Source: Candidatus Paracaedibacteraceae bacterium (GTDB lineage Bacteria; Pseudomonadota; Alphaproteobacteria; UBA6184). Taken from it: DNA of 64,000 nt. The notes under the pieces were generated by a model. That model searched no databases. It was not told the origin of the DNA and saw nothing but the letters and a program-made list of their open reading frames with translations. A program made the position numbers and the translations under genes. The DNA lies in contig JACKLG010000004.1 of NCBI GenBank assembly GCA_024236035.1, positions 1 to 64,000 on the forward strand. The letters run 5' to 3'. Below, piece after piece: positions 44,715-53,159 of this stretch (position 1 is its first letter; each line of letters opens with the position of its first letter).

Positions 44715-45656
44715 ATGAGTGAAAAGCAAGACAAGTCCAATGAGTTGGAGCGGATTCAAACCACTAATGCATCATTAGAAAAACCTCAGAATATTAAAAG
44801 GCCAGTGGTTGGAAACATTAAGTATGCCAATATTATATTTATAAATGTTTTGGTTTTGAGTATGTTTATTTGGGTAGGTTGGCATTTTTTTGGCAAACAA
44901 TACATGGCTGCTATTGAAGAAAGATTAGCTCTGGTTGATCGCACAAAAGTAAATAATCATTCTTTGTCTGAAAGCGGTATTCAAAAACTGCAAGAAGCAA
45001 TAACCTTAATACATAAAAATATAGAAGATATAAATCTGAAAAATAATACCTTAAGTAGAGTGGCTGAGATAGTCAAAGAGCTTGAAGAAAATATCCAAAA
45101 GTTAAAATTAAGGATAGATAGCTTTGAGGCAAAAGAGTCTAAAACAAGAATGGATGTTAGTAGGCAGAATAGCTGGCAAGAAAAAATAAGGCAGGCGATA
45201 AAAAGCGGAATATTTTTGAAGGAATTGCAACAAGATGATAAAATCCCTACCGATGTACGCCAGTTGCTTGCTCAGTTAGAAAAGCCTGTAACGTATAAAG
45301 AAATTTCTGAAGATTGGAACAAGATCCGAGACCTGGTAAGGTTTAAAGGTTCTTCCGCTTCCTCCCTTCCTGCCTCTAAAGAGCTTGGAAGCTGGCTTGC
45401 TAATATTAAAGTATTTTTTAAAAGTATATTTAGAGTGCAGCGTCTGGATAAAAATAATTTAACTTACGAAGAAAATTTTTTGCGTTACATAGATAAAATG
45501 TTAATAGAAAAAGATGCTGATGGATTGTTGCAGAGCTTGGCTTTGTATGAAGCTAATCTGGATCAAAACAGCAAAGAAGCATTGTTGCCCTGGATCGCGA
45601 AAATAGAAAAATTTCGCCAAGGGGAGATAATTTTAGAAGCGGTGAAAAAATACTAA
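44715..45656 (+). CDS. Mitofilin (Mic60)-like membrane protein
   Basis: A 313-residue protein with a polar N-terminus, one transmembrane helix (about residues 46-66, IIFINVLVLSMFIWVGWHFF), a predicted coiled coil (about 90-145, rich in E, K, I and L) and a C-terminal helical domain. This architecture and its position immediately before hemY match the alphaproteobacterial COG4223 proteins proposed as ancestors of mitochondrial Mic60, which shapes cristae. Sequence alone is weakly conserved, so the call leans on architecture and neighbourhood. The stop abuts the hemY start without a gap. Confidence 0.65.
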   Translation: MSEKQDKSNELERIQTTNASLEKPQNIKRPVVGNIKYANIIFINVLVLSMFIWVGWHFFGKQYMAAIEERLALVDRTKVNNHSLSESGIQKLQEAITLIHKNIEDINLKNNTLSRVAEIVKELEENIQKLKLRIDSFEAKESKTRMDVSRQNSWQEKIRQAIKSGIFLKELQQDDKIPTDVRQLLAQLEKPVTYKEISEDWNKIRDLVRFKGSSASSLPASKELGSWLANIKVFFKSIFRVQRLDKNNLTYEENFLRYIDKMLIEKDADGLLQSLALYEANLDQNSKEALLPWIAKIEKFRQGEIILEAVKKY

Positions 45657-46964
45657 ATGTTAAAATCTATATTAAAGTTGGTGCTGATTATTGGGTTGGG
45701 TATTTTAATTGTATTTACCTATCAAACAAAGGGTTATGTTGATGTCCGCTGGCAAGGGGTTTCCATTTCTATGAAAATGGGTACGTTTGTATTGCTTGTT
45801 TTATTAACAACTTGGGTGCTGTTTTATATTTTTTCTTTTATACAATATCTTAGTCAGTTAACTAAAAATTTAAAAAATTATTGGCGCAAACGTCATGATG
45901 CCGAAGGTGGAAGATATATGGAGGAATCTATTTCTGCAATGGCGGGAGGTTTAAATGATGCTGCTTATAAAAAAGCCCGTAGAGCAAAAGACACATTAAC
46001 GGAGTCTGTTTGGGCTAAATTAATATATGTTTTTAGTGCTAGAGAAGCAGGTGCTGTGTTAGATGATCAGAGCTTGGTTGAAATCATAAAATCAAAAACC
46101 TTAGGGCTTGCTGGGTACAGGTTGCGAATAGAGCAGTTAATAAAACAGGGCGATAACCAATGGGCTATCACAGAGGCGCAAGCAGCGTTAGAGAGATATC
46201 CTAATTCAATATGGATATTAGAGACGTTATTTAAATTATATATTTATCAAAAAAAACCTAATGAGGGGATGAGTGCTGCTAAAAAACTTTACCAGCTTGG
46301 ACAGCCTGATGCAGAATCTAAAATGGCGTTGTGCTATTTATTGCATGCGCAGATAGAAATAGATAAAGATAAGAAACTAAAGCATTTGCAGATGGCCTTT
46401 GATCTCGAAAAGTCTAACTCTATCGTGGCGTTAGAGTTGTCTAAAGTATATATATCTGATTATAAATATAAAAAAGCTCAAAAAGTTATAGAAGAAGTTT
46501 GGAAATATTCAAGACAGCCTGAGCTTGGTGATTTATATTTAGAGACTTTAAATGAAGCTAATTCGGACGAGATTATATCCAGCGCATTAAGGTTGTTGGA
46601 GATATCTAATTCTAGTTTGGAAGGTTACATTGTTGTAATTAAGGCATGCATTAAACAAGAGTTTTATCAAAAGGCAAGGTATTATTTGGAAAAAGCGATA
46701 CAGGCAAATGGCGGTATGTCTTTGCGTCTTTTTGAATTGCGTGTAGCATTAACCCAAAAAGATGGTGCGGAAAAATTAGATTACTATACCTGGTTTAAAC
46801 AAGTGATTAGTCGCATGCCTTTTGAAGGATGGGATTGTGCAAAATGTAACGCTCACTTAAGTCAATGGGAACATATATGTATAAGATGTGGGGAGGTAAA
46901 CTCTTTTTATTGGCAGGGCGAGCATGAATATGAAAATAGCTTTTTTGCAATTAAGAGGGCTTAA
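45657..46964 (+). CDS. hemY: HemY-like TPR membrane protein
   Basis: A 435-residue inner-membrane protein. Two N-terminal transmembrane helices flank the short segment YVDVRWQGVSISMKMG, the HemY_N signature. TPR-like helical repeats follow (AITEAQAALERYP, AMSAAKKLYQLG). The C-terminus carries two CxxC pairs, CAKC and CIRC, a rubredoxin-like metal site. In proteobacteria this TPR HemY lies with heme genes, but its exact role is unresolved; it is not the HemY-named protoporphyrinogen oxidase of Bacillus. Confidence 0.85.
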   Translation: MLKSILKLVLIIGLGILIVFTYQTKGYVDVRWQGVSISMKMGTFVLLVLLTTWVLFYIFSFIQYLSQLTKNLKNYWRKRHDAEGGRYMEESISAMAGGLNDAAYKKARRAKDTLTESVWAKLIYVFSAREAGAVLDDQSLVEIIKSKTLGLAGYRLRIEQLIKQGDNQWAITEAQAALERYPNSIWILETLFKLYIYQKKPNEGMSAAKKLYQLGQPDAESKMALCYLLHAQIEIDKDKKLKHLQMAFDLEKSNSIVALELSKVYISDYKYKKAQKVIEEVWKYSRQPELGDLYLETLNEANSDEIISSALRLLEISNSSLEGYIVVIKACIKQEFYQKARYYLEKAIQANGGMSLRLFELRVALTQKDGAEKLDYYTWFKQVISRMPFEGWDCAKCNAHLSQWEHICIRCGEVNSFYWQGEHEYENSFFAIKRA

Positions 46965-46972
46965 TAATTAAA

Positions 46973-47227
46973 ATGAAGAATGTAATATATACAAAACCAT
47001 ACTGTCCTTACTGTGTAAAAGCAGAAGGGATTTTGAAGCGTAATAATATTCCCTATGAAGTTGTTGATATTTCAATTGATCCAATCTTAGTTGACGAAAT
47101 GTTAAAACGTTCGGGTGGTCGGAAAACCGTTCCTCAGATTTTTATTAATCAAGTTCATATAGGCGGCTGTGACGATTTAGAAGCCTTGTATTTGTCTGGC
47201 GGGTTAGATAAAATATTAAAAAAGTGA
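46973..47227 (+). CDS. grxC: Glutaredoxin 3 family
   Basis: An 84-residue dithiol glutaredoxin with active site CPYC (C11, C14) and the GSH-binding TVPQIFINQVHIGG. It reduces protein disulfides and mixed disulfides with glutathione in the cytosol. It lies eight bases after hemY and ten before pfk. It is paralogous to the lipoprotein glutaredoxin at 58197, sharing RSGGR-x-TVPQIFIN and HIGG. Confidence 0.95.
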   Translation: MKNVIYTKPYCPYCVKAEGILKRNNIPYEVVDISIDPILVDEMLKRSGGRKTVPQIFINQVHIGGCDDLEALYLSGGLDKILKK

Positions 47228-47237
47228 AAATTGTAAA

Positions 47238-48311
47238 ATGAAAAAAATTGGTGTTATGACAAGCGGCGGAGACTGTGCTGGTCTAAATGCTGCGATTCGT
47301 GCGATTACGCTTAGAGCCTGCGATTTAGGTATGCAGGTTTTGGGGTTTCGTGAAGGATCGGTTGGTCTTCTAAATCGGGATTATGTTAACCTTACCCCTA
47401 AAAAAACCTCATATGATTTTTTAATGAGAGGGGGGTCCGTCTTGGGGTGTATTAGTAAAGGAAATCCTTTTCAGTATCCAATAGAAGATGGTGCGCAGAT
47501 AGACGTTACTGCTGAAATAATAGCGTCATATGAAGCTTTAGGACTTGATGTAATTATTTCTATAGGTGGCGATGGTAGTTTTTCCATCATGCATTCTTTA
47601 ATGAAAAAATTTGATATGAATGTGATTGGTGTTCCTAAAACTATAGACAATGACCTGTCATGTACCGATTATGCCATTGGTTATTCTTCTAGTGCTCAGG
47701 TCATATCTGATTGTATTGATAAACTGCAAACTACAGCCGAAAGTCATCAGCGAGTGATAGTTGTGCAGGCAATGGGTAGAGATGCGGGACATTTAGCTTT
47801 AGCTGGAGGGATAGCCGGCGGCGCGGATATTATTTTGATTCCAGAAATCCCTTATTCTATGGATGTCGTTGCATCGCACTTAAAAAAGGTTTTTCGCTCT
47901 CAAAAGAAATTTGCGATTCTTGTTGTTTCTGAAGCGATTAAACGCATGGATGGTTCTTCGGTGATAGTGATGGATGAAATAAACAACCGTCATCGTTACG
48001 ATGGATCTGCTGCTTACGTTGCAAGTTTGATTGAGCAACACACAGGATTAGAAACTCGTCCGGTGGTGTTGGGACATTTGCAGCGTGGAGGTGGGCCAAA
48101 TGCATTTGATAGAATTTTGGCTTCACAACTAGGGGTGTATGCAGTGGATTTAGCTGCCCAAGGAAATTATGGGCAGGTGGTTGTCTTTCAGGATAATAAA
48201 GTTACACATGTTCCGATGGAAAAAACAATTAATACCTATAATCACGTAGACGTATATGGACAGTTAGTGCATACAGCAAGAGGTTTGGGTATTTGTTTGG
48301 GAGATGCTTAA
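47238..48311 (+). CDS. pfkA: 6-phosphofructokinase
   Basis: Phosphorylates fructose-6-phosphate, the committed step of glycolysis. It is 357 residues long. Motifs are GVMTSGGDCAGLNAAIRA, ISIGGDGSFSIM, VPKTIDNDLSCTDYAIGY and LGHLQRGGGPNAFDR. The donor-determining positions are mixed: Gly in GGDGS, as in ATP enzymes, but Lys in PKTIDND, as in many PPi enzymes. This combination is known from the ATP-using group III (X) clade, so ATP is the likelier phosphoryl donor (inference). Confidence 0.93.
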   Translation: MKKIGVMTSGGDCAGLNAAIRAITLRACDLGMQVLGFREGSVGLLNRDYVNLTPKKTSYDFLMRGGSVLGCISKGNPFQYPIEDGAQIDVTAEIIASYEALGLDVIISIGGDGSFSIMHSLMKKFDMNVIGVPKTIDNDLSCTDYAIGYSSSAQVISDCIDKLQTTAESHQRVIVVQAMGRDAGHLALAGGIAGGADIILIPEIPYSMDVVASHLKKVFRSQKKFAILVVSEAIKRMDGSSVIVMDEINNRHRYDGSAAYVASLIEQHTGLETRPVVLGHLQRGGGPNAFDRILASQLGVYAVDLAAQGNYGQVVVFQDNKVTHVPMEKTINTYNHVDVYGQLVHTARGLGICLGDA

Positions 48312-48451
48312 TCTAAGATTTTATTGCGTTAAAAGATTTAAGTTAAGTAGGGTGTTGATTAATTAGAAAAATGCTTTCTAATGTATGAAATCTGTTTGTT
48401 TTGTCCTTAACCTCTTTAATCACAAATCATAGTTGCGGATAGAAATTCTAT

Positions 48452-48479
48452 TTGCTGGTCTTTAAAAAAAAGCTAAAAT
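48452..48479 (+). promoter_or_regulatory. Candidate promoter for tolB
   Basis: TTGCTG at 48452-48457 and TAAAAT at 48474-48479 are 16 bases apart, and GAAGGAG follows before the tolB ATG. The rest of the 189-base gap (48312-48500) shows only AT-rich sequence. Confidence 0.4.
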
Positions 48480-48500
48480 GCTATCCGAAGGAGAATTTTC

Positions 48501-49814
48501 ATGAGAATATTATTTTTTGCTGCGTTATCTATATTTTTAAATATTTCAAATGTGAATGCTTTGTTAAAAGTACAAGTTAATCGAGGCATCTTTTCTCCTA
48601 TCCCGATTGCTATTGCCGACTTTGTTGACAATGATAGTGATCTTGGAAAAAATATACGTCAAATAATAGCCAGCGACCTTGGTTCTTCTGGATTATTTAG
48701 AGCTGTGCCCAAGGATGCGTATATCCAAGATTGTGAATCTTTAAATAAAGCTGTGCGTTTTTCCGATTGGCGTTTAATTAAAGTAGATGGTTTGGTTTAT
48801 GGGGATGTAAAAGAATCTGGTGGCCAAATTGTGGTTACTTTTAAATTGGTGGATGTGTTCTCTGAAAAACAAATGCTGGCTTTGCAAATGCAATCATCGA
48901 AAACTGATTGGCGTAAATTGGCACATGTGATTTCTAATGCAATATATGAAAGATTAACAGGGGAAAAGGGGTATTTTACTACAAAAGTTGCGTATGTTTC
49001 AGAAACGGGAAGAGCAGATCGGCGGGTTAAGCGTTTGGCTATTATGGATTATGATGGTGAAAATCACAGATATCTTACCACGGGTCGAACGTTTGTAATG
49101 ACTCCCAGATTTTCGCCGGATGGAAATAAGATTGCTTACTTTACTATTATTAACCATCAGGGGAATGTTTATATTTACGATATAAATAATCATACTACGG
49201 AATTATTGGGCCGCTTTAAGGGTATGAGTTATGCTCCTAGGTTTTCTGCTGATGGTAAATCTATATTATTTAGTGTGGCAGAAGGGATGACGTCCCATAT
49301 TTTTGAGATGGATTTAAAAACTCGCACAAAACGTCAGTTAACTAAAGTTCCAGCTTTAAATACATCGCCGTATTATTCTCCGGATGGTAGTAAAATAGCG
49401 TTTGTATCGGATAGAAGTAGTACCCCACAAATATATATTATGGAGCGTAATGGTGAATTTGGAGGAGAATCTGCCAAGCGAATTACTTATGGCCAGGGAA
49501 GATATTATACTCCAGTTTTTTCACCCAATGGTCAACACCTAGCATTCACAAAGACATATATGGGAACATTCTATGTGGGAGTTTTAAGACCTGATGGAAC
49601 ATCTGAGCGCACACTAGCTCAAGGCTTTTTTGTGGAAGCGCCAACTTGGTCGCCAAATAGTCAAATGGTGATGTATACCCGGCGTACCCAGATAAATCCT
49701 AATACTAAGTCTGAGGTGGCACGAGTATATTCCATTCATGTTTCTGGTTTTAATGAACGTGAAATTTTAACGCCTCTGGACGCTACAGATCCTGAATGGT
49801 CTAATAGTTTTTAA
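48501..49814 (+). CDS. tolB: Tol-Pal system beta-propeller protein TolB
   Basis: Periplasmic protein of 437 residues with a signal peptide cleaved near NVNA-LLKV. The N-terminal domain (about 20-150) includes PIAIADF, and a six-bladed propeller follows with repeated RFSPDGNKIAYF, RFSADGKSILFS and YYSPDGSKIAFVSD blades. TolB links Pal to TolA during outer-membrane constriction. The other tol genes and pal are not in the window, so the usual cluster is split. Confidence 0.95.
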   Translation: MRILFFAALSIFLNISNVNALLKVQVNRGIFSPIPIAIADFVDNDSDLGKNIRQIIASDLGSSGLFRAVPKDAYIQDCESLNKAVRFSDWRLIKVDGLVYGDVKESGGQIVVTFKLVDVFSEKQMLALQMQSSKTDWRKLAHVISNAIYERLTGEKGYFTTKVAYVSETGRADRRVKRLAIMDYDGENHRYLTTGRTFVMTPRFSPDGNKIAYFTIINHQGNVYIYDINNHTTELLGRFKGMSYAPRFSADGKSILFSVAEGMTSHIFEMDLKTRTKRQLTKVPALNTSPYYSPDGSKIAFVSDRSSTPQIYIMERNGEFGGESAKRITYGQGRYYTPVFSPNGQHLAFTKTYMGTFYVGVLRPDGTSERTLAQGFFVEAPTWSPNSQMVMYTRRTQINPNTKSEVARVYSIHVSGFNEREILTPLDATDPEWSNSF

Positions 49815-49837
49815 TAGATATTAACAAGAGAATAAAA

Positions 49838-49872
49838 AACCTCTTGCTCAGTTTTAAGCAAGAGGTTGCCTG
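49838..49872. terminator. Bidirectional rho-independent terminator
   Basis: AACCTCTTGCT (49838-49848) pairs perfectly with AGCAAGAGGTT (49857-49867). An A run precedes it, giving a T run for the minus-strand HU gene, and CTTTTT follows closely for tolB. Confidence 0.85.
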
Positions 49873-49877
49873 TCTTT

Positions 49878-50153
49878 TTAAGAGTTAATAGTTTCTTTTA
49901 ATTCTTTTGCGGGGCGGAATTTTGCTTGTAATGCTTCAGGGATTACTATTGGCGCACCAGTTTGAGGGTTGCGTCCTTGTGTTTTTTCTCGTTTTTTCGG
50001 ATAAAATGTGCCAAAGCCGCTGATGCGAATATCTTCATTCTTTTTTAAAGCTTGGGAGAGGGCTTGAAATAAAGTTTGGACAACTTTTTTTGTATCGGCT
50101 TTTGTGAAACCGGTTTCGGCGGCAATTGTATTAATTAAGTCTGTAGTATTCAT
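49878..50153 (-). CDS. HU-family DNA-binding protein
   Basis: A 91-residue nucleoid protein beginning MNTTDLINTIAAETGF. It has the core ISGFGTFYPKKRE and the DNA-intercalating arm GRNPQTGAPIVIPEAL, including the conserved proline. It bends DNA as a dimer. HU and IHF subunits are not separable with certainty; the arm and length favour HU. AAAGGAAG precedes the start. The 261 bases upstream (50154-50414) are AT-rich with one short inverted repeat (GTGAT/ATCAC) and otherwise nothing recognisable before the tRNA. Confidence 0.92.
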   Translation of the reverse strand: MNTTDLINTIAAETGFTKADTKKVVQTLFQALSQALKKNEDIRISGFGTFYPKKREKTQGRNPQTGAPIVIPEALQAKFRPAKELKETINS

Positions 50154-50414
50154 CGAGAACTTCCTTTTTTTATTATTAACTTTTTATTAAGGATAATCTG
50201 GATTTTTATAACTAATCAAGAAGAATATGGTTAATTCACAATTAGTGATTTTTTCATCACACTATAAAGGGCTTTTTTTATTGGCGTGGGGGAGATTAAT
50301 AAAGATGAAGGCTTTTTTAAAATATCTTTTATATAAATAGTTTATAAGCTGGTGCAGAAATAGTTGCTTTTTGCGTGTGAGTGTGCCATAAGAGTTTAAC
50401 ATCTATGCAAAAGA

Positions 50415-50491
50415 CGGGGTGTAGCGTAGCCTGGTATCGCGCTTGCTTTGGGAGCAAGAGGCCGGAGGTTCGAATCCTCTCACCCCGACCA
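50415..50491 (+). tRNA. tRNA-Pro (anticodon TGG)
   Basis: A 77-base cloverleaf. Acceptor stem CGGGGTG/CACCCCG, anticodon stem CTTGC/GCAAG enclosing TTTGGGA (anticodon TGG), T arm GGAGGTTCGAATCCTC, discriminator A and an encoded CCA. A possible promoter lies upstream, with TTGCTT near 50364 and CATAAG about 17 bases later. Confidence 0.97.
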
Positions 50492-50556
50492 CTTGAATAA
50501 GAATAAAAAGTTCACTATGATATCTAAATAGGATATCACTGGGGGAGACCACTTTT

Positions 50557-51867
50557 ATGAATATTTTAAATATACTGCGCAACAATGTTTTTTTGCTGGG
50601 AACGACGGCTGGGATCTTTGCTTTAGCTTTTTGGATGTTAATCCCGCCTAATAAGCTTGACCCATTTGCTGAAAGCAAAATCGCTGAGTTCGTTTCTGAA
50701 AGTTCTTTAAGTTTGTCTGACGTTTCATCTGCGAAAAACACTGTTATACTTCCCGACATGCCCCAAACTTTTATTGTTATAGTGGAGCCTGGGGATACGC
50801 TTGTTGACATATTAGTATCTAAAAAAGTTTCAAAGAAAGATGCATTACTAGTTGTAAAAGCGCTTTCTAAATATGTTAGTCCCCGTAAAATTAGAGTTAA
50901 TGAAAAAATTAGTTTATTAATAAAAGGCAATCCGGATGGCAGCGGAGAGGTTCTAAGATTATCTTTGGCAAAAGATAAGTTGACGCAAGTAGAAGTTGTA
51001 AAAAATAAAAATGGTAACTATCAGGCCAATTTATTACAAAAAGAGTTAAAACAAATTACAGAATGTGTAAGTGTACGCATTAAAGGAAGCTTGTATGCCG
51101 ATTCTTTAAAAAAAGGTATTCCTTATCCTGTTATAAGGCAGTTAATTTCGGCATATAGTTATGATGTGGACTTTCAAAGAGATATTAAATCTGGTGATTC
51201 TTTTCAGGTTTATTATGAAAAAAGTGTAGACCCCCAAACTGGACAAGAGCATATTAGTAATTTATTATATGCTAATTTAAAAATTAATAGTAGAAATAGG
51301 CCTGTTTATTCGTATGAAACCGAGTCTGGCATGGCATTCTTTTATGCAGATGGCCAAAGCGTAGAAAAGCAATTTATGGCTACGCCAATTAATGGTGCGC
51401 GTATTTCGTCAGGGTATGGGTTAAGAATGCATCCTATACATGGTTATACCAAATTTCACAAAGGTTTAGATTTTGCAGCACCTAGAGGTACGCCTGTGCT
51501 GGCAGCCGCAGATGGAGTTGTTGTGAAGGCATGTTGGTATGGTACTTATGGAAACTATATTGAGGTAAAACACTCAAATGGTTATTCTACAGCCTATGCG
51601 CATTTAAATGGATATGCTAAAAATATTCGTCCAGGGGTGCGCGTAAGCCAGGGGAAAACAATTGGTTTTGTTGGAACTACTGGCGCAAGCACGGGACCTC
51701 ATTTACATTTTGAATTAAAAAAGAATGGTGCGCACATTAATCCTCGCAGTAAGGCGTTGCATAATTCTACAAATAAGTTGACGGGTAATGATTTGAAAAA
51801 ATTCACACGTAGCCGGGAAGAGATTGATAGAAAAGTAAAAGCCGAGTTAAGTACTACGGAGCTTTAA
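50557..51867 (+). CDS. M23-family (LytM-type) metallopeptidase
   Basis: Envelope zinc peptidase likely acting on peptidoglycan cross-links. It is 436 residues long with an N-terminal membrane anchor (about 11-30). An OapA/LysM-like segment lies near 74-120 (IVEPGDTLVDILVSKKV). The catalytic domain is at about 283-395, with zinc ligands H301 and D305 in FHKGLDFAAP and H384 in PHLHFEL, and H349 in AYAHLNG. The active site is intact, so a hydrolase rather than an activator is likely. It begins about 65 bases after tRNA-Pro. Confidence 0.9.
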   Translation: MNILNILRNNVFLLGTTAGIFALAFWMLIPPNKLDPFAESKIAEFVSESSLSLSDVSSAKNTVILPDMPQTFIVIVEPGDTLVDILVSKKVSKKDALLVVKALSKYVSPRKIRVNEKISLLIKGNPDGSGEVLRLSLAKDKLTQVEVVKNKNGNYQANLLQKELKQITECVSVRIKGSLYADSLKKGIPYPVIRQLISAYSYDVDFQRDIKSGDSFQVYYEKSVDPQTGQEHISNLLYANLKINSRNRPVYSYETESGMAFFYADGQSVEKQFMATPINGARISSGYGLRMHPIHGYTKFHKGLDFAAPRGTPVLAAADGVVVKACWYGTYGNYIEVKHSNGYSTAYAHLNGYAKNIRPGVRVSQGKTIGFVGTTGASTGPHLHFELKKNGAHINPRSKALHNSTNKLTGNDLKKFTRSREEIDRKVKAELSTTEL

Positions 51868-51885
51868 AGGGTGGTTTGTTTGTGT

Positions 51886-51915
51886 AAAGTCTCTGCTTTT
51901 GGCAGAGACTTTTTT
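51886..51915 (+). terminator. Rho-independent terminator after the M23 peptidase
   Basis: AAAGTCTCTGC at 51886-51896 pairs with GCAGAGACTTT at 51902-51912, followed by a T run. Confidence 0.85.
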
Positions 51916-51992
51916 GTATGGAATGGCTCTTTAAAATTAAAGATTTCTTGACAATTTAGGTATAACCTATTAAGACTTGTTTCATGGTTTAC

Positions 51993-52069
51993 GCACCCTT
52001 AGCTCAGCTGGATAGAGCATCAGCCTTCTAAGCTGGTGGCCGCAGGTTCGAATCCTGCAGGGTGCGCCA
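51993..52069 (+). tRNA. tRNA-Arg (anticodon TCT)
   Basis: A 77-base cloverleaf. Acceptor stem GCACCCT/AGGGTGC, D arm around AGCTCAGCTGGATAGAGC, anticodon loop TTCTAAG (anticodon TCT), T arm GCAGGTTCGAATCCTGC, discriminator G and an encoded CCA. TTGACA at 51948-51953 upstream is a candidate -35. It lies 29 bases before rpsU and may share its transcript. Confidence 0.97.
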
Positions 52070-52098
52070 TTAATTTTTTCAGAAAGGGGGTGAAATAG

Positions 52099-52302
52099 AT
52101 GGAAGTATTAGTTCGTGATAATAATGTTGAGCAAGCATTAAGAGCTTTAAAGAAAAAGCTTCAACGCGAAGGCGTGTTTCGTGAGATGAAGATGCGTCGT
52201 GCTTTCGAAAAACCCTGTGAAAAGCGCAAGCGTGAAACAGCTGAATCAGGTAGACGTGTGCGTAAGTTGATGCGTAAACGTTTAGAACGTGAAGGCTTTT
52301 AA
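52099..52302 (+). CDS. rpsU: 30S ribosomal protein S21
   Basis: A 67-residue basic small-subunit protein beginning MEVLVRDNNVEQALRALKKKLQREG, with the FREMKMRRAFEKPCEKRKRE core. The ribosome site AAAGGGGGTG is strong. It is followed 18 bases later by a terminator. Confidence 0.95.
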   Translation: MEVLVRDNNVEQALRALKKKLQREGVFREMKMRRAFEKPCEKRKRETAESGRRVRKLMRKRLEREGF

Positions 52303-52319
52303 CTTCAATAGTTTTTAAT

Positions 52320-52344
52320 AAACCCGCTTAGGCGGGTTTTTTTT
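52320..52344 (+). terminator. Rho-independent terminator after rpsU
   Basis: AACCCGC at 52321-52327 pairs with GCGGGTT at 52332-52338 around a TTAG tetraloop, followed by eight or more T residues. Confidence 0.92.
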
Positions 52345-52412
52345 GTGTCTGATTAACGCATTTATAAGGAAAAGGTTTCACACTACCTTTTTGTTGTCTA
52401 GGTAGAGAAAGA

Positions 52413-53075
52413 ATGTTGAAGTTTAGGGTTTGTTTGGAGGCTGTATACATAATTTGGACGGTGAGTGTTTTTCCATATGGTGCTGCTATTGAAGACAGAG
52501 CAAATCCTTTTTCCCCGTTTGATAAAGCTTTTTACGAAGAAATGAAATTCTGGAAATGTCTAGATATGTATGTGCTTTCTTATGAATTAAACCCATCCTT
52601 AACGTATGAGGTGAAAATAGGTAAAGAGGGAGTTTTTTTTACACCTATAGATGGGTGTTTTTTTAAGGAAAGAGAGGTGGACGAGATTCTTTGCAATTCT
52701 AGCATGTGTGCGGAAATGAGCTCTATAGATTTCTTGAGAACAGGGCCATTGCGGGTAAAAAGTTCTGCCGGATATTATTTAGGAGGCGTGGGCGGGATAG
52801 AGGTAGAATATTTTGAGTTGACCGCAACAACTAATTTATTTTGTGTTCTTAAAGACCTTTCGTCATTAGTCGCAGCATTTAGAGTTTTGTTTAACCCCGA
52901 GGGGATGCGGACAGAAAATTTGAAAGAAAGTACTATCAAAATTTCAGGCACCATAAATAATGGTGCTAAAACTTCTTGTTTATATGTTCAGGGTGTTCGT
53001 TGGGTAAGACTAGCTATTCGACCGTTGATAGCATATCAAGTGTTACAAGATGTATATGAGCCCGCAACAGAATAG
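52413..53075 (+). CDS. Predicted secreted protein, no recognised family
   Basis: A 220-residue protein I cannot place. The first 25 residues look like a signal peptide (basic start, hydrophobic core VYIIWTVSVF, small residues near GAAIE). The mature part has cysteine-containing stretches (FWKCLDMY, DGCFFKE, ILCNSSMCAE), a glycine-rich YYLGGVGGIEVEY, and no membrane helices. Cysteines would be oxidised if it is exported, which DsbB at 59142 could support. A GAGAAAGA ribosome site lies at about 52403-52410. It stands between rpsU's terminator and aspS with its own spacing. Possibly a lineage-specific envelope or host-directed protein. Confidence 0.6.
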   Translation: MLKFRVCLEAVYIIWTVSVFPYGAAIEDRANPFSPFDKAFYEEMKFWKCLDMYVLSYELNPSLTYEVKIGKEGVFFTPIDGCFFKEREVDEILCNSSMCAEMSSIDFLRTGPLRVKSSAGYYLGGVGGIEVEYFELTATTNLFCVLKDLSSLVAAFRVLFNPEGMRTENLKESTIKISGTINNGAKTSCLYVQGVRWVRLAIRPLIAYQVLQDVYEPATE

Positions 53076-53159
53076 GTTTTTATACTTTTGATCCTTGCCT
53101 ATCTGTATCAGACGGTGTATCTTTCAAGCAAATAATTAATAGCTAGGATATCATATACG

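Noticed and set aside
50403..50930. 175-codon minus-strand frame over tRNA-Pro and the M23 peptidase start
   Set aside because: It runs through an unambiguous tRNA and is antisense to a gene with a clear signal anchor; its C-terminal sequence is the reverse complement of the tRNA.
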